The translations under genes and the position numbers were made by a program. Below are positions 20,787-28,321 of a DNA stretch of 64,000 nt, piece after piece. The stretch's first letter is position 1, and each line of letters begins with the position of its first letter. Under the pieces are notes generated by a model, which was not told the DNA's origin, searched no databases, and saw nothing but the letters and a program-made list of their open reading frames with translations. Source of the stretch: Vibrio sp. MedPE-SWchi (GTDB lineage: Bacteria > Pseudomonadota > Gammaproteobacteria > Enterobacterales > Vibrionaceae); contig MPDB01000001.1 in NCBI GenBank assembly GCA_001874155.1, positions 434,001 through 498,000 of the forward strand, written 5' to 3'.

Positions 20787-21245
20787 ATGAGCAGCATGAA
20801 AAAAGAAGACAAGAAAAAGCAAAAAGCTGCAAAGAAAAGACGTAAGTCTCTAAAGAAATTAAAAAAACTCGCCAAGAAAATAGCGAAAAAGTCCGACACC
20901 ACCATCATCCAACTTGAGATCCCTTCATCGAATTCAAGCGAGTTTAAGCAAGCGGCCAATCAAGCCATTCTCAACGCCATTAATGAGCTTTCAGAATCAA
21001 TGAATCCTAAGCTGTCTTGGGTGGACGCTAATAAATCAGATTCAGACAAATCGTCGTATTCAGAAGCCAGGCGTCGTAAAGAAAAGCTCTGGAAAAATCA
21101 CGGTCTCGTGTCGAAAACAAAATCGACGCCAGCGACCCTTCCTTCTATCGATGTTCCGTATAAATCCCCCGCTTGCAAGCGTTGCCCAGCCCTAAGCAAT
21201 GGACTGTGCAAATGCGCAATGAAACGAGTACCTAAAAGCGCCTAG
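20787..21245 (+). CDS. Small basic protein with a Cys-rich C-terminal motif
   Basis: 152 residues from ATG 20787; the frame stays open upstream to 20703, but that part is unlike coding sequence. The N-terminal ~40 residues are extremely Lys-rich (KKEDKKKQKAAKKRRKSLKK), then a neutral middle. The last 25 residues carry C-x2-C-x7-C-x-C (CKRCPALSNGLCKCAMKR), a plausible metal- or nucleic-acid-binding knuckle. I do not recognise a characterised family. It follows the nitrilase gene by ~145 bp and ends at a strong terminator. Confidence 0.75.
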   Translation: MSSMKKEDKKKQKAAKKRRKSLKKLKKLAKKIAKKSDTTIIQLEIPSSNSSEFKQAANQAILNAINELSESMNPKLSWVDANKSDSDKSSYSEARRRKEKLWKNHGLVSKTKSTPATLPSIDVPYKSPACKRCPALSNGLCKCAMKRVPKSA

Positions 21246-21255
21246 TAAAAAATTC

Positions 21256-21283
21256 AAAGCCAGCAATAATAATTGCTGGCTTT
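21256..21283. terminator. Bidirectional terminator
   Basis: A 12-bp perfect stem (aaagccagcaat / attgctggcttt) with a 4-base loop lies between the convergent basic-protein and phosphodiesterase genes. Confidence 0.85.
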
Positions 21284-21304
21284 ATTCATTAACGTCTATT
21301 CACT

Positions 21305-22639
21305 CTATTTTCTCTCAAGCTTAAAATAGTTCACGTTAAAGTTCGTGTTGTTGGTTGAGTTATCCACTCTGAACGTCATGTTGTGCTCACCTTTCTTCAA
21401 AAAGATCTCTCCCACCTCTTGAACGAAGAAAAGAGAGTGACTACTGGTGTTTTCAACATAATGATGCAGCGTCTCTTGACCAGCGAATTCTAGATAAAAC
21501 GCACCCGCTTCTTGTTGGCGGGCTGATACGCGAGCGCTCACTGTGTAATAGCCGGTTTTTGGCACGTCAATCGTATAATTGATCCACTCTCCGTTGCGAA
21601 TCCAGCACAAGTGGACCGCCCCATTGGTATCACAAATATCAACACTGTCGTATGCTCTCGATACACTACCTTTATTCTCTGGGGTGGTATCGTAATATGA
21701 AACACCTGGCCCCTGAGTATCAAAAGCGTCTGCCATGACGACAACAGATTCCTCTTTCTTCTTACCGCTTGCCGAACCATGTTCAATGTAATGGGTTATC
21801 TCTTCAATATTGTCCGTTTGAATCATGCTGGTATACATATCGTTGAGCAGAACTCCCCAGCCTTGATCGGGATTAAGATGACTCGCTTCATCAGTGAAAC
21901 CAGCCCCCAGCCCATACCACAAAGAGTTCACCCAAATTCGACTGTCTCTACTCAAACTCTCGAGTAAATCCGGCTGAACATGTTGCTCTGAGTGGTGAGT
22001 GAATATCATTTCGTAGGCTCTAGGTGTATGGCGATCAAACTGCTCAATATGATCAGCGTTAGACTCTCGAACAATGTGCATGTACAGGATATTATTATCT
22101 CGATCGAGAAACTCTTGCACCACTCTAGGGTCATCACTGCTTTTGAAGAGGCCAATATTGATTGCGTTGTTCTCTTCTAATTTCTGATAGATGTCGTCTC
22201 TTAACCCCCAAGCATGGTCTAAATTAATCAGCGCTCGGCCATCTACAGCTTCTATCACTTCTTCTAACGTTGGGATTGTATGCCCCGTAATCGGTGTCTC
22301 GCCACCTTGTTTTTCTCTCAAGTAATACTGCTTCACCTGAGCTAATGTCATTTGATCAATTCGACCTGAACCATTAGTTGTGCGGTCAATAGTCTGATCG
22401 TGAGCAACAACAATATGGCCATCTAAGGTTCTTTTGAAGTCCAACTCAACCACGATCGCGCCTTGTTCAATTGCGGAGTGAATAGCTGGGATTGAGTTTT
22501 CAGGGGCCGCTCGCCAATCCGCTCGGTGAGCCACAACCATGACTTCTGCATTGGCTGACGTATCTCTTAAAATCTCTTCTGGTGACATTGCTTGAACACT
22601 TAGGTGGGTTGCAGCTGCCAGTAATACCAAATTTTTCAT
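21305..22639 (-). CDS. Secreted glycerophosphodiester phosphodiesterase-like protein with CBM6-like domain
   Basis: 444 residues with a short N-terminal signal (MKNLVLLAAATHLSVQA). The GDPD TIM-barrel spans ~30-280: His38-Arg39 (VVAHR), Glu47 (PENS), Glu65/Asp67 (VVELDFKRTLDG) and His80 (VVAHDQTIDRTTNG) match the catalytic His and metal ligands. Residues ~300-444 form a beta-sandwich with WINYTIDVPKTGYYTVSARV and NFNVNYFKLERK, typical of a family-6-like carbohydrate-binding module. Known family activity: hydrolysis of glycerophosphodiesters. The attached module suggests binding to a polysaccharide or glycolipid surface. It is exported to the periplasm or outside. Monocistronic. Confidence 0.88.
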   Translation of the reverse strand: MKNLVLLAAATHLSVQAMSPEEILRDTSANAEVMVVAHRADWRAAPENSIPAIHSAIEQGAIVVELDFKRTLDGHIVVAHDQTIDRTTNGSGRIDQMTLAQVKQYYLREKQGGETPITGHTIPTLEEVIEAVDGRALINLDHAWGLRDDIYQKLEENNAINIGLFKSSDDPRVVQEFLDRDNNILYMHIVRESNADHIEQFDRHTPRAYEMIFTHHSEQHVQPDLLESLSRDSRIWVNSLWYGLGAGFTDEASHLNPDQGWGVLLNDMYTSMIQTDNIEEITHYIEHGSASGKKKEESVVVMADAFDTQGPGVSYYDTTPENKGSVSRAYDSVDICDTNGAVHLCWIRNGEWINYTIDVPKTGYYTVSARVSARQQEAGAFYLEFAGQETLHHYVENTSSHSLFFVQEVGEIFLKKGEHNMTFRVDNSTNNTNFNVNYFKLERK

Positions 22640-22969
22640 TTAATCCTCATAAATACTAATCGTGAGTCTTTAACTCGTAAATTATATGAGCCAGATTGCT
22701 CAAGGTGAGGTTAAAATCCCTGTATTACAATTTTTTTAACGGTGGCTTTTTAACCGTAACCAATAAGCCCTAATTGAATCAAGGTCACTAATAAATACAT
22801 CGTAATATTAATAACTTACTACATTAATACGGCTGTGATTTGGCGATTGCATTACCCTTAAAAACGAAAAAGCCAACCCATAAGAACAAACGTTCGAAGG
22901 GTTGGCTGAAAATCTTACCTTATGCTTTTACACATTTAGGGGGAGGTAAGATCAGGCGCTATTTTTCAT
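22640..22969. other. Intergenic region between the phosphodiesterase gene and ptsG
   Basis: 330 bp, AT-rich on the phosphodiesterase side (its promoter region). On the ptsG side there is a strong minus-strand terminator (22857-22907). A second inverted repeat (atcttacc / ggtaagat) lies within about 22911-22952, just past the ptsG stop. No gene is seen. Confidence 0.6.
22857..22907 (-). terminator. Rho-independent terminator of ptsG
   Basis: Read on the minus strand, AGCCAACCC ... GGGTTGGCT forms a 9-bp stem (22871-22879 with 22899-22907). It is followed by TTTTTCGTTTTT. Confidence 0.85.
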
Positions 22970-24412
22970 TTAAGCTAGGCCAAGAACGCCATGTATTTCT
23001 GTTTTCAAGCTGTCTGACTGTGTACCAAATATGGCTTGTAAACTGTCACCAATAACGAGAACTTCACGAGCGCCCAGTTGTTTCAGTTTGGCTTTGTCCA
23101 CGTGTGAAATGTCTTTAACGGTGACTCTTAAACGCGTAATACATGCATCAACCGACTTGATATTCGCTTTTCCGCCTAACGCGACCACTATGTCTGCGGC
23201 TACTTCATCAGGCTGCCCGGCAATTTTCACCTCTGCAACCTCAGTCTCGCGACCTGGTGTTTTTAGGTCTAACTTCGTAATTAACAAGCGGAACAGCCCG
23301 TAGTACAAGCATGCCCAAATCGGACCGATGATGAAGAACATCCACGCATTACTCGACATCGGGTAATACAAGAAGAACTGAATCGCACCGTGAGCAAAAT
23401 CGGTACTGTGCTTAATTTCTAAGAATGCGGTTAGAGCAAAGGCAATACCGGTTAAGAAGATATGAATAACGTATAGAATCGGCGCGACAAACAGGAACGT
23501 AAACTCAATCGGTTCGGTAATACCTGTTAACCAAGACGTTAATGCCGCCGTCACCATCAGGCCACCCACTACCTTCTTGCGCTCTGGGGTTGCACAGTGA
23601 TAAATCGCCAGAGCGGCAGCTGGAAGTGCCCACATCGAGTACATGAAACCACCCGACAGATAACCCGCCGTCTTGTCACCAGCAAAGAAGCGCGAGAGTT
23701 CGCCCGTGATCTCTTTGCCCGTTTCTGGGTCAATGTAGCTACCAACTTCAAAGAAGAAAGGCGCATTCCAGATATGATGCAGACCAACAGGCAGCAGTGA
23801 ACGTTCACCTGCGCCATAAATTGCCCAAGCAAGTACAGGATTCTGATACGCAGCCCAATTAGAAAACGCATCAAGCATCTGACCAACTGGCGGCCATAAG
23901 AATGCCAACACGGCCCCCACTAAAATCGCAGTGATACCGGTGATAATGGGAACAAAACGTTTTCCGGCAAAGAACCCTAGATATTCTGGCAAACGGATAT
24001 TATAGAAGCGGTTATACATCATGGCCGCAAAGGCACCAATGATGATCCCGCCAAAGACGCCCGTTTGTAACGTGGAGACACCCATGACGATCGCATCGGT
24101 TTCAAGACCACGTAGCTCTGTGACGATTCCCAGCGACGCGTTCATGATGATCAAACCCACCAAACCCGCCAAGGCAGCAGCACCATCGTTGCCCTTTGAC
24201 AAGCCAAGTGCGACCCCTACAGCAAACATCAACTGCATATTGCCAAACACGCCACCACCCGCTGCAAGCATGATCTTACTCAGTGCATCAGGGATAAACG
24301 CAAACCCTGCATTACCGATACCGAGCATCAAGCCCGCGACGGGTAACACAGCCACAGGCAGCATCAAAGAGCGCCCTATTTTTTGTAGTTGTCCAAAGAG
24401 ATTACCTAACAT
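22970..24412 (-). CDS. ptsG: Glucose-specific PTS enzyme EIICB
   Basis: 480 residues. The EIIC domain (about 1-385) starts [20 protein letters not shown] and has ~10 membrane helices. It contains the substrate-site stretch [18 protein letters not shown] linker leads to the EIIB domain, whose phosphorylated cysteine is in [12 protein letters not shown]. Known role: uptake and phosphorylation of glucose, taking phosphate from EIIA-Glc (crr). The length and C-B order match PtsG. AGGAGGG sits just before the ATG. It is divergent from a two-component system with a glucose-type binding protein, and the 350-bp gap holds an array of inverted half-sites. Confidence 0.92.
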   Translation of the reverse strand: MLGNLFGQLQKIGRSLMLPVAVLPVAGLMLGIGNAGFAFIPDALSKIMLAAGGGVFGNMQLMFAVGVALGLSKGNDGAAALAGLVGLIIMNASLGIVTELRGLETDAIVMGVSTLQTGVFGGIIIGAFAAMMYNRFYNIRLPEYLGFFAGKRFVPIITGITAILVGAVLAFLWPPVGQMLDAFSNWAAYQNPVLAWAIYGAGERSLLPVGLHHIWNAPFFFEVGSYIDPETGKEITGELSRFFAGDKTAGYLSGGFMYSMWALPAAALAIYHCATPERKKVVGGLMVTAALTSWLTGITEPIEFTFLFVAPILYVIHIFLTGIAFALTAFLEIKHSTDFAHGAIQFFLYYPMSSNAWMFFIIGPIWACLYYGLFRLLITKLDLKTPGRETEVAEVKIAGQPDEVAADIVVALGGKANIKSVDACITRLRVTVKDISHVDKAKLKQLGAREVLVIGDSLQAIFGTQSDSLKTEIHGVLGLA

Positions 24413-24762
24413 TCTTCCCTCCTAGTTGGAGATTGTTATTGGTTTAATAGCGCCGACAACGGCACTGTTTGTTGAATGTGTTCAAAGCCGAGAAAGAGTG
24501 AATCGGCTTTGATAACGCCCAAACATCATATCGGGGAAGAAAAAGTTGAAGGTTACAAATGAATAGGGATTTGTAAGTAAACTCTTACAAAAATAGTGCT
24601 TTGTAAGACGCAAATTACAAACACTCAGATTGAGTTCATGAATGGCTGACTGCATGATATTGATATAACTATTATCTGTTTAACCTGTGAAACAAAGAGG
24701 GTTTTCTATATTGAAATCCTCCGTTTCGCTTATCAGATAACGCATTAGAGGGATGAAGTATC
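24413..24762. promoter_or_regulatory. Divergent ptsG / two-component promoter region
   Basis: 350 bp between ptsG and the response regulator. It contains the five-half-site array at 24553-24621. The stretch 24625-24762 next to the response regulator is AT-rich, with gatataactattat resembling a -10 region. The ptsG leader (24413-24550) holds no obvious riboswitch fold by eye. Confidence 0.65.
24553..24621. promoter_or_regulatory. Array of five alternating TTACAAA/TTTGTAA half-sites
   Basis: Exact 7-mers: TTACAAA at 24553, TTTGTAA at 24570, TTACAAA at 24585, TTTGTAA at 24600 and TTACAAA at 24615. Spacings are 17, 15, 15 and 15 bp. Adjacent copies form inverted repeats with 8-base centres, and same-orientation copies recur every 30 bp. 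The regularity argues for a multi-site operator. The protein that binds is unknown; the adjacent response regulator is the first candidate. Confidence 0.7.
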
Positions 24763-25470
24763 ATGGATAACAAGCAGATTTTGGTTGCTGACGACAACTC
24801 AGAGTTGCGTGACGCGCTATCTGAATATTTAGGGCGTGCTGGATTTGATGTCTTAGGTGCAGAAAATGGTGAAGTCATGTGGCGACTGCTTGAAACCCAC
24901 CAACCCGACCTGATCATTCTCGATATTATGATGCCTGGTGACGATGGTTTTACCCTCTGCCAACAGCTTCGACGCCTGTCAGATGTGCCTATCATTATGC
25001 TGACCGCCGTGACGGAAGAAGCCGATCGAGTCGCAGGGCTCGAAATGGGGGCGGATGACTACATCACCAAGTCTTTTAGTCCGCGTGAGTTGCTGGCTCG
25101 TATCAAAACGATTTTGCGCCGCAGCCATGCGTCGAATCACCCTAAAATGGCACGACGTGTCCGTTTTTCGGACTGGCAGCTTGATACGGTCACTCGTCAA
25201 TTGATTCATGTTCCAACAGATGCCGTCAAGCAATTGAGTGGCGCGGATCTGTCGTTGCTCGCGCTGTTCGTCGGCAATGCCGAATCTATTTTATCAAGAG
25301 ACGACATCGCGCGTGAAATATGGGGACGAGACGCCGACCCGCTTGAGCGTGGTATCGATGTTCAGATCAGTCGTCTGCGCCACCACCTCGAAGACAAAGA
25401 CCGCTCATTGATTATTACCGTGAGAAACAAAGGTTACATGCTAACGTCGAGCGCTCATTATGAGAGCTAG
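24763..25470 (+). CDS. OmpR-family response regulator
   Basis: 235 residues. The receiver domain (1-118) has the acidic pocket D10/D11, phospho-acceptor Asp54 (LIILDIMMPGDDG), Thr81 and Lys103. The residue after Lys103 is Ser instead of the usual Pro (ITKSFSPREL). The C-terminal winged helix (~135-230) ends in LERGIDVQISRLRHHLEDK and RNKGYML, the OmpR/PhoB DNA-binding type. It overlaps the kinase gene by 11 bp, so the two are translationally coupled. The partner gene set resembles the GltR/GtrS glucose-sensing pair of Pseudomonas. Target inferred: the divergent ptsG region and possibly its own operon. Confidence 0.93.
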   Translation: MDNKQILVADDNSELRDALSEYLGRAGFDVLGAENGEVMWRLLETHQPDLIILDIMMPGDDGFTLCQQLRRLSDVPIIMLTAVTEEADRVAGLEMGADDYITKSFSPRELLARIKTILRRSHASNHPKMARRVRFSDWQLDTVTRQLIHVPTDAVKQLSGADLSLLALFVGNAESILSRDDIAREIWGRDADPLERGIDVQISRLRHHLEDKDRSLIITVRNKGYMLTSSAHYES

Positions 25471-26920
25471 TTTGAACACCCGATCCACGCTCTGGTCGAA
25501 CTCGCTCGCCATGAGAACCAGCCTTTTCTTAATGCTGGTCATTCTGCTGGCTCAGATACTTGCTGGGACGATTTGGTATCAGCACGCCAATGAACGTGAC
25601 AAACAAGGGTTAACCACGACAGTCCAAAGTCTGGCAAAAAGCGCTTCCTCCACGATCTCTTTTTTCCAAACCCTGCCGTCCGAATACCGTCACCTTGTCC
25701 TAAACCAATTAAGAAGCATGGGCGGCACACGGTTCTTTGTCTCTCTTAACAATCATGAGATCCCGGTAAAGCCGCTGCCACAAAGTGAACGGAAAACTCT
25801 GGTCATCAACGAAGTGGAATCCGTTTTAAACAATGAACTTGAAGGAACACCTAACATCAAGGTGGAATTCACTCTGCGTGACGACCTGCGCGTATTCAAC
25901 AACGAGCTCTCTATCGACGGGCTCCCGCTACTCTGGGCGCATTATTCGCTCTCTTATGGCGACATCAATCCGCCAATTCTTGTGATGCAAGTCGAGGTAG
26001 CACCGGAAGAGTGGTTCTACCTTGCTGCGGTGTTGCCTGCTCCGTACGTCGCACTAGAGACCAGTTATTTTGATCTTCGAGAATGGTTCACACTGCTACT
26101 TTCTGCCCTACTCCTGCTTATCTGTACCTGGTTTGTGGTACGCAGAGAAATTCGACCAATACGCCAACTGGCTAAAGCCGCGACCTTGATGTCGAGCAAA
26201 TTGAAAGTTCCAGAAGTCAAAGAAGAAGGCAGCGCAGAACTCAGAGCAGCGGTACGCGCCTTTAATAAAATGAACCGTCGAATTGATAGCCATATTAAAG
26301 ACAGAGAAATGCTGTTCGGCTCCATTTCCCACGACTTAAAAACCCCCATTGCCTGTTTGAAACTGCGCTCTGAAATGCTAGACGACCCGAATGAACGAGA
26401 GCGATTCACCCGCATCACTAATGACTTAGATCTCATGGTTAAAGGCGCATTACAGTGCATTAAAGAGACCGACATCCATGAAGAAATTGAGCCAATAGAT
26501 ATTGAGCAACTGATCCAACATATCGCCTCTTTTGTCTCTCAAGATCCCAACAAAATCACTGTGCAGGGAGAGGCTCATGCTCCGCTCGTCGGCAAGCCTT
26601 TAGCGATAAAACGTTGCATTCAAAACTTGGTCGATAATGCGATTAAATATGGGGAGCAAGCCGATATTCACATTGACGATAGCGAAGAACAACTGTCGAT
26701 TGTGGTTGAAGATCATGGACAGAAAGTGGATAGCTCATTGATTGAAAAGCTATGTGAACCGTACTTTCGTGCCAATACAGATTCATCAACAGAAGGAAGC
26801 GGGCTTGGCCTGACTATTTCGCAAAGCATTGTGAAAGCACATGGCGGGCGTCTAAATCTTTCTGTATCTCAACGTGGCGGCCTTCGCGCGACGTTAATTT
26901 TCCCAAGAGACGGATTCTAA
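25460..26920 (+). CDS. Sensor histidine kinase
   Basis: 486 residues. Membrane helix 1 is at ~18-38, a periplasmic sensor domain at ~40-207, helix 2 at ~209-228, and HAMP at ~229-282. The HisKA site is His291 (FGSISHDLKTPIACL). The ATPase N-box is RCIQNLVDNAIKYG and the G-box GSGLGLTISQSIV. The layout matches GtrS-type kinases. The start ATG lies inside the response-regulator 3' end. The periplasmic domain could sense sugar directly or through the binding protein encoded 10 bp downstream; this is inference. Confidence 0.93.
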   Translation: MRASLNTRSTLWSNSLAMRTSLFLMLVILLAQILAGTIWYQHANERDKQGLTTTVQSLAKSASSTISFFQTLPSEYRHLVLNQLRSMGGTRFFVSLNNHEIPVKPLPQSERKTLVINEVESVLNNELEGTPNIKVEFTLRDDLRVFNNELSIDGLPLLWAHYSLSYGDINPPILVMQVEVAPEEWFYLAAVLPAPYVALETSYFDLREWFTLLLSALLLLICTWFVVRREIRPIRQLAKAATLMSSKLKVPEVKEEGSAELRAAVRAFNKMNRRIDSHIKDREMLFGSISHDLKTPIACLKLRSEMLDDPNERERFTRITNDLDLMVKGALQCIKETDIHEEIEPIDIEQLIQHIASFVSQDPNKITVQGEAHAPLVGKPLAIKRCIQNLVDNAIKYGEQADIHIDDSEEQLSIVVEDHGQKVDSSLIEKLCEPYFRANTDSSTEGSGLGLTISQSIVKAHGGRLNLSVSQRGGLRATLIFPRDGF

Positions 26921-26930
26921 GAGACACATT

Positions 26931-28205
26931 ATGAGCATTAAGTTACACAGTCGTCGCGTTTGCTGCGCGACTCTTCTTGCATTGCTAAGCTTCAATGTCA
27001 GTGCAGACGTCGAGTTTTTGCATTGGTGGACATCCAAAGGTGAACAAAAAGCGCTGAACATCCTCGAAGAGCACTTAGTTGCATCTCCACTTAAAGTCTC
27101 CCCCTCTTCGGTATTAGGGGGCGGTGGCGACAGTGCCATGACCGTTCTTCAGGCTCGTGCATTAGCGGGCAATACGCCAAGCTTTGCTCAAATTGAGGGG
27201 CCGAGCATTAAATCGTGGGATGCGATTGGTATTTTACACGGTATTGATACCGTCGCGAAACAGCACCATTGGGACGACGTTCTTTACCCGATGACCATTG
27301 ATATCAATAAAACCGACAACGGCTATGTCGCGCTGCCATTGACGTTACATCGATTGAATTGGCTTTGGGTTAACCACCACTTGCTCGAGCAGCTTGAACT
27401 TGATGCGCCCAAGACTTGGCCTGACATGTTTGAGGCGATGAAAAAGGCAAAACATCAAGGCATTATGCCGCTGGCGATAGGCGAACAAGCTTGGCAGATC
27501 GCCCAGCTCTTCGAGAGCTTAGTGATTGCGTCAGGGGGCGTAGACTTTTATAAAACGGCGCTCGTCGACCTCAATCGAAACAACATCGACTCCGCACAGA
27601 TGCGACATGCACTAAAGCAGTTTAGACGCCTGAGTGAGCTGATCAGAAGTGAGACGAATACTCCCCCTATTGCACCGTTAGCCAATCAAAAATGGGATAC
27701 CGCAACGGCGGCATTAGCCAACGATACAGCGCTGTTTCAGCTGGGTGGAGACTGGATTCTCGGCGATCTCCTTGCTGCGGATATCTCCGTGCCATCCCAT
27801 ATCGGTTGTTACCCAGCCCCACAATCGCACAATATTTTTCTCTACAACATGGACAGCTTTATCTTTATGGCAAGAAAAGACTTTGGCCAAAAAGACGCCA
27901 TTGAACTTGCTAACATTCTGGCAGATAAAGACTTTCAAACACGATTTAACCAAGCAAAAGGCTCAATCCCAGTACGATCAGATATCGATATGAGCACGTT
28001 TAACCAGTGCCAAATACAATCGCATCAAGACTTCACCTACGCAATCAAACACGATCTTGCCGCCCCAAGCATGACGGACTCGATGGCGGTCAACCCAATG
28101 GCTCAGCAAGCGATTAACTCTGAAATTTTCCGCTACTATCGAGACAACACGGTTAGCGAAGATCAGATCATCAAACGCATCATCTCAATCGCCGAGAGCA
28201 ATTGA
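26931..28205 (+). CDS. Orphan sugar ABC-type substrate-binding protein (glucose-binding-like)
   Basis: 424 residues. The signal peptide probably ends at VSA-D (residue 25), with no lipobox cysteine at the cleavage point. The mature start VEFLHWWTSKGEQKAL closely resembles glucose/mannose-binding proteins of the GtsA type (family-1 solute-binding fold). Later motifs are FAQIEGPSIKSWD, YVALPLTLHRLNWLWVN and TALFQLGGDWILGDL. No permease or ATPase genes follow: the operon ends 10 bp after the kinase plus this gene, and the next gene is convergent. It therefore may deliver ligand information to the kinase rather than to a transporter. Confidence 0.88.
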   Translation: MSIKLHSRRVCCATLLALLSFNVSADVEFLHWWTSKGEQKALNILEEHLVASPLKVSPSSVLGGGGDSAMTVLQARALAGNTPSFAQIEGPSIKSWDAIGILHGIDTVAKQHHWDDVLYPMTIDINKTDNGYVALPLTLHRLNWLWVNHHLLEQLELDAPKTWPDMFEAMKKAKHQGIMPLAIGEQAWQIAQLFESLVIASGGVDFYKTALVDLNRNNIDSAQMRHALKQFRRLSELIRSETNTPPIAPLANQKWDTATAALANDTALFQLGGDWILGDLLAADISVPSHIGCYPAPQSHNIFLYNMDSFIFMARKDFGQKDAIELANILADKDFQTRFNQAKGSIPVRSDIDMSTFNQCQIQSHQDFTYAIKHDLAAPSMTDSMAVNPMAQQAINSEIFRYYRDNTVSEDQIIKRIISIAESN

Positions 28206-28256
28206 ACGCCGAGGCCATTGCAAAAAGAGACCATGGAAAGAAGAGAGCAATCTCAA

Positions 28257-28288
28257 TGGGCGATTAGAAACGAGACCTCAATCGCCCA
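28257..28288. terminator. Stem-loop between convergent operons
   Basis: A 9-bp stem (tgggcgatt / aatcgccca) with a 14-base loop lies between the binding-protein gene (ends 28205) and the PEP-utilising enzyme gene (ends 28322). It has no strong T-run, so its terminator role is tentative. Confidence 0.55.
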
Positions 28289-28321
28289 AACCGCGAAATT
28301 TCAGCTCTCTAGATCATGGGC

